Source: Actinoplanes xinjiangensis (GTDB lineage: Bacteria > Actinomycetota > Actinomycetes > Mycobacteriales > Micromonosporaceae). From it: a stretch of DNA of 64,000 bases. Shown one piece after another: positions 61,351-64,000 of this stretch. The number at the start of each line of letters is the position of its first letter. The stretch's first letter is position 1. The DNA lies in NCBI RefSeq assembly GCF_003148685.1, contig NZ_QGGR01000003.1:434001-498000 (forward strand), in the 5' to 3' direction. Under the pieces are notes generated by a model. That model was given only the letters and a program-made list of their open reading frames with translations. It was not told where the DNA came from and did not search any database. Made by a program: the position numbers and the translations under genes.

Positions 61351-62928
61351 CTACTCGGATTCCTGGAGCGTGACGGTGACTGTCTGCTCCGTGCCGTTAC
61401 GGGTGAAGGTGAGGGTCATCTGCTGGCCGACGGCACCCGCCTGAACGGCTGCCACCAGGTCGTCCGAGTCGCCGATCGGCTTGCCGTCCACCTTCGTGAC
61501 GACGTCGCCGCGCTGGAGCTTGGCCTTGGCGGCGGCGCTGTTGTCGACCACCGCGCTGACCGCCGCCCCGCCGTTCTCCGCGTTGGTGACGCTGACACCG
61601 AGGGCCGGGTGGCTGACCTTCTTGCCCTGCATCAGGGCCTCGGCGACCTGCTTGGCCTTGTTGCTGGGGATCGCGAAGCCGAGACCGATGTTGCCGGTGC
61701 CGGAGCCGGAGGTGGCGATCGCCGAGTTGATGCCGATCACCTCGCCGTTGGTGTTGACCAGGGCGCCACCGGAGTTGCCCGGGTTGATCGGGGCGTCGGT
61801 CTGCAGCAGGCCGGTCATCGTGGTCGGCGCCGACTGCTGCTGCCCCTGGCCGCCCCAGGGCGTCTGCGGCTGCTCCTGCTCGCCGCCGGACTGGATGGTG
61901 CGGTCCTTGGCGCTGATGATGCCGGCGGTGACCGAGCCCTCCAGGCCGAGCGGGCTGCCCAGGGCCAGGACGGTGTCACCGACCTCGATCTTGGAGCTGT
62001 CGCCGAAGGTGGCGGCCTTGAGAGCGGACACGTTCTCCGCCTTGATCACGGCCAGGTCGGTACGCTCGTCGGTGCCGACGATGCTGGCGGAGGTCTTCGT
62101 GCCGTCGGCGAAGATCACCGTCACGGTCGAGCCCTGCGCCGTCGAGACGACGTGGTTGTTGGTGACGATGTAGCCCTCGGCGGTCAGCACCACACCGGAG
62201 CCCTCGCCCGAGCCGGTGGTGATCGAGACGACGTTGTCCTGCACGGCGGCGGCGATCTGGGCCAGCGACGAACGGTCCACGACCCGGGTGACCGAGGAGT
62301 TGCCGGTCTGCACGGCCGCGGTGGGGTTGTCGGAATCCATGGCCACCGCGGTGGCGGCGCCGATCCCGCCCGAGACGAGCGCGATCAGCAGGGCCGCCGC
62401 ACCGGCCAGGACGACCTTCCGCCCGCGGCCGGGGGGACGCCCGGAGCCGCCGGCCTGGGGCCCCGGGGTCCAGCCGGGCGGGACGCCGCCGGCACCGGAG
62501 GCCTGCGCCGTCGCGGCCGCGTGCCAGGCCTGGTACGCCGCCTGCTGCTGCGAATAGTCCGGGTAGTCGCCGCTCTGCTGCCCGTAGCCCGCCTGCGGGG
62601 CCTGGTAGGCGTAGTGCGGGTGACCGTAGGGCGCACCACTGGCCGACTGGGCGGTGACCGGCTGGGCCGACACCGGATGGGCGGCGGCCGGCTGCGCGGA
62701 CACCGGATGGGCCGACACCGGCTCACCGGAGGCCGGCTGCTGCGACTGCCAGGGCGACTGCTGCGCCCAGGCGCTCTGCTGTTGAGTGGGTGCCGCGGAC
62801 TGGGGAGCACCCGACTGCGGGGCAACCGGCGGCTGCGCAAGCGTCGGTTGCTCAGACTCCACCCGCTCCGCGCTGGTGTTGTCAGCGGCGGCGTCCGCGG
62901 GCCGCGGGTTGGTCTCGTTCTCGTTCAT
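61351..62928 (-). CDS. HtrA/PepD-type membrane serine protease with PDZ domain
   Basis: A 525-residue S1C protease. A disordered, Gln/Pro/Ala-rich cytoplasmic N-terminus (1-165) with SAQP/AHPV repeats precedes a membrane helix at about 172-195. The trypsin-like domain has His in TNNHVV, Asp in TDLAVI and Ser in GNSGGAL. A C-terminal PDZ domain (GVSVTNAENGGAAVSAVV, LQRGDVVTKVDG) ends the protein. It degrades or refolds misfolded exported proteins. It lies just downstream of a histidine kinase gene as pepD does after mprAB in mycobacteria. Confidence 0.94.
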   Translation of the reverse strand: MNENETNPRPADAAADNTSAERVESEQPTLAQPPVAPQSGAPQSAAPTQQQSAWAQQSPWQSQQPASGEPVSAHPVSAQPAAAHPVSAQPVTAQSASGAPYGHPHYAYQAPQAGYGQQSGDYPDYSQQQAAYQAWHAAATAQASGAGGVPPGWTPGPQAGGSGRPPGRGRKVVLAGAAALLIALVSGGIGAATAVAMDSDNPTAAVQTGNSSVTRVVDRSSLAQIAAAVQDNVVSITTGSGEGSGVVLTAEGYIVTNNHVVSTAQGSTVTVIFADGTKTSASIVGTDERTDLAVIKAENVSALKAATFGDSSKIEVGDTVLALGSPLGLEGSVTAGIISAKDRTIQSGGEQEQPQTPWGGQGQQQSAPTTMTGLLQTDAPINPGNSGGALVNTNGEVIGINSAIATSGSGTGNIGLGFAIPSNKAKQVAEALMQGKKVSHPALGVSVTNAENGGAAVSAVVDNSAAAKAKLQRGDVVTKVDGKPIGDSDDLVAAVQAGAVGQQMTLTFTRNGTEQTVTVTLQESE

Positions 62929-62967
62929 GTCGCTAACTCTGCCCCGTCGGACTCGTACCGAACTGAG

Positions 62968-64000
62968 TTACTCCTGGACGTTTTCTGTGAACCCTTTATC
63001 CGGATTTATGGTAGGCAAAGATACGCGGAACGTCGCACCCTGGCCCGCATCCGAGATCACCTGCACGGAACCTTCGTGCGCCCGCACGATGGCCGCCACG
63101 ATCGCCAGCCCCAGACCGGTGCCGGTGGCCTCCCGTTCGGTGTCGCGGGTCCGCGCCTCGTCCACCCGGTAGAACCGCTCGAAGACCCGCCGGGTCTGCG
63201 CATCGCTCAGGCCGGGACCGGTGTCCGACACCTCGACCACCGCATGATTGCCCTCGCCGGCGTACAGCCGCAGCGTCACCGACGCGTCGGCCGGCGTGTG
63301 CACCAGGGCGTTCGTCATCAGGTTGCCGATCACCTGGCGCAGCCGGGCGTCATCCCCGTACGCCACCAGCTGCTCCGCCGAATCGCGGACCTCCAGGGTG
63401 ATCTCCCGCTCCGGGGCGGTGGCCTGGGCCGCCTCCACCGCGTCCATGGCCAGCACCGGCAGCTCCACCGGAGCTAGCGTGAGCGGGCGCTCCCGGTCGA
63501 GGCGGGCCAGCAGCAGCAGGTCCTCGACGAGCAGCCCCATCCGGGCCGCCTCGTCCTCGATCCGCCGCACCAGGGCGGCCACCTGCTCCGGGTCGGAGAC
63601 CGCGCCCTGCCGGTAGAGCTCGGCGAACCCGCGGATCGTGGTCAGCGGAGTGCGCAGCTCGTGCGAGGCGTCCGCGACGAACTGCCGCATCTTCCCCTCC
63701 GACTGGAGGGCGCGTGACTCCGACTCCAGGGCCCGGGCCTCGGACTGCTGCGCCGCGTCGGCCGCGAACCGGGCGGCCTGCTCGGAGTCGGCCCGCGCCT
63801 GGAAGGCCGCCTCGATCTGGGCGAGCATCGCGTTCAGCGCCCCGGAGAGCCGGCCCAGCTCGGTGGTGGGATGGCCGCCGGACTCCTCCGGGTCGGGCAC
63901 CCGCCGGGTGAGGTCGCCGGCCGCGATCGCCGCCGCCGTCCGCTCCACCTGGCGCAGCGGGATCAGGCTCTGCCGGACCAGCCCTGCGCCGACCATGGCG
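62968..64000 (-). CDS. Sensor histidine kinase (MprB-like), 5' end cut by window
   Basis: The visible part holds a HAMP region (ERTAAAIAAGDLTRRV), a HisKA domain with the H-box FVADASHELRTPLTTIRG and an HATPase domain with N-box VIGNLMTNALVH, G1 DTGPGL and G2 GTGLGLAIV. It continues beyond 64000, so the sensor and membrane part is missing. Its stop is 39 bases before the HtrA gene, and the arrangement matches mprB-pepD of mycobacteria, an envelope-stress circuit. Confidence 0.93.
   Translation of the reverse strand, partial: AMVGAGLVRQSLIPLRQVERTAAAIAAGDLTRRVPDPEESGGHPTTELGRLSGALNAMLAQIEAAFQARADSEQAARFAADAAQQSEARALESESRALQSEGKMRQFVADASHELRTPLTTIRGFAELYRQGAVSDPEQVAALVRRIEDEAARMGLLVEDLLLLARLDRERPLTLAPVELPVLAMDAVEAAQATAPEREITLEVRDSAEQLVAYGDDARLRQVIGNLMTNALVHTPADASVTLRLYAGEGNHAVVEVSDTGPGLSDAQTRRVFERFYRVDEARTRDTEREATGTGLGLAIVAAIVRAHEGSVQVISDAGQGATFRVSLPTINPDKGFTENVQE

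Overview
The window is chromosomal DNA from a high-GC Gram-positive actinomycete. Codon use is strongly G/C-ended, GTG and TTG starts are common, and the core gene order matches that known from Mycobacterium and Streptomyces: argS-lysA-hom-thrC-thrB-rho-rpmE-prfA-prmC-tsaC. The many signalling and cell-envelope genes (GGDEF protein, Ser/Thr kinase, STAS, FHA, polysaccharide-active enzymes) would fit a filamentous Micromonosporaceae such as Actinoplanes. That family-level placement is inference; I cannot run a phylogeny.

Region 1 to 23980 is the conserved aspartate-family amino acid and translation-termination block on the minus strand. Accessory modules interrupt it at three points. A marR/RND efflux pair and an MFS transporter lie between thrC and thrB. 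A nitric oxide synthase and a plus-strand RNA-repair cassette lie between rho and rpmE. A GGDEF protein coupled to a PQQ-type beta-propeller lies between prfA and prmC. The RNA-repair cassette (5830-8409) holds a T4 Rnl1-type RNA ligase, a T4-type polynucleotide kinase/3'-phosphatase and a compact second RNA ligase. The genes are packed with a 4-base overlap and a 1-base gap, and together they could heal and seal broken RNA, most plausibly cleaved tRNA. This is the most interesting system in the window.

Region 24067 to 34300 starts with the membrane proteins DUF3105 and DUF305 and tRNA-Arg(CCG). About 1.5 kb of repeat-rich DNA without a recognisable gene follows, including eight 49-bp tandem units. 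Next come a glycosyltransferase, a Ser/Thr kinase, a TetR-controlled MFS exporter and a STAS protein. A 15-bp copy of the tRNA 3' end at 34046-34060 could mark the far edge of an old tRNA-integrated segment.

Region 34300 to 49160 is a mosaic: an AraC regulator, an oxidoreductase, a two-gene membrane operon, a lipoprotein plus glutathionylspermidine-synthase-like pair resembling E. coli ygiBC, FabG, a GH13 enzyme behind a PadR-controlled membrane gene, a DedA protein, a secreted GH16-CBM6 glucanase, a YbdK-like ligase, a NodB deacetylase and a Nei-type DNA glycosylase.

Region 49256 to 64000 holds clpP, an arginine-to-glutamate-semialdehyde pair (dihydrolase/DDAH-like enzyme plus RocD), an FHA protein, an LppX-type lipoprotein, a patatin/acyltransferase pair, a MerR/thioredoxin pair, a large M50-protease/cNMP/FecR-like fusion protein, and an MprB/PepD-like envelope-stress pair (histidine kinase, cut by the window end, plus an HtrA protease).
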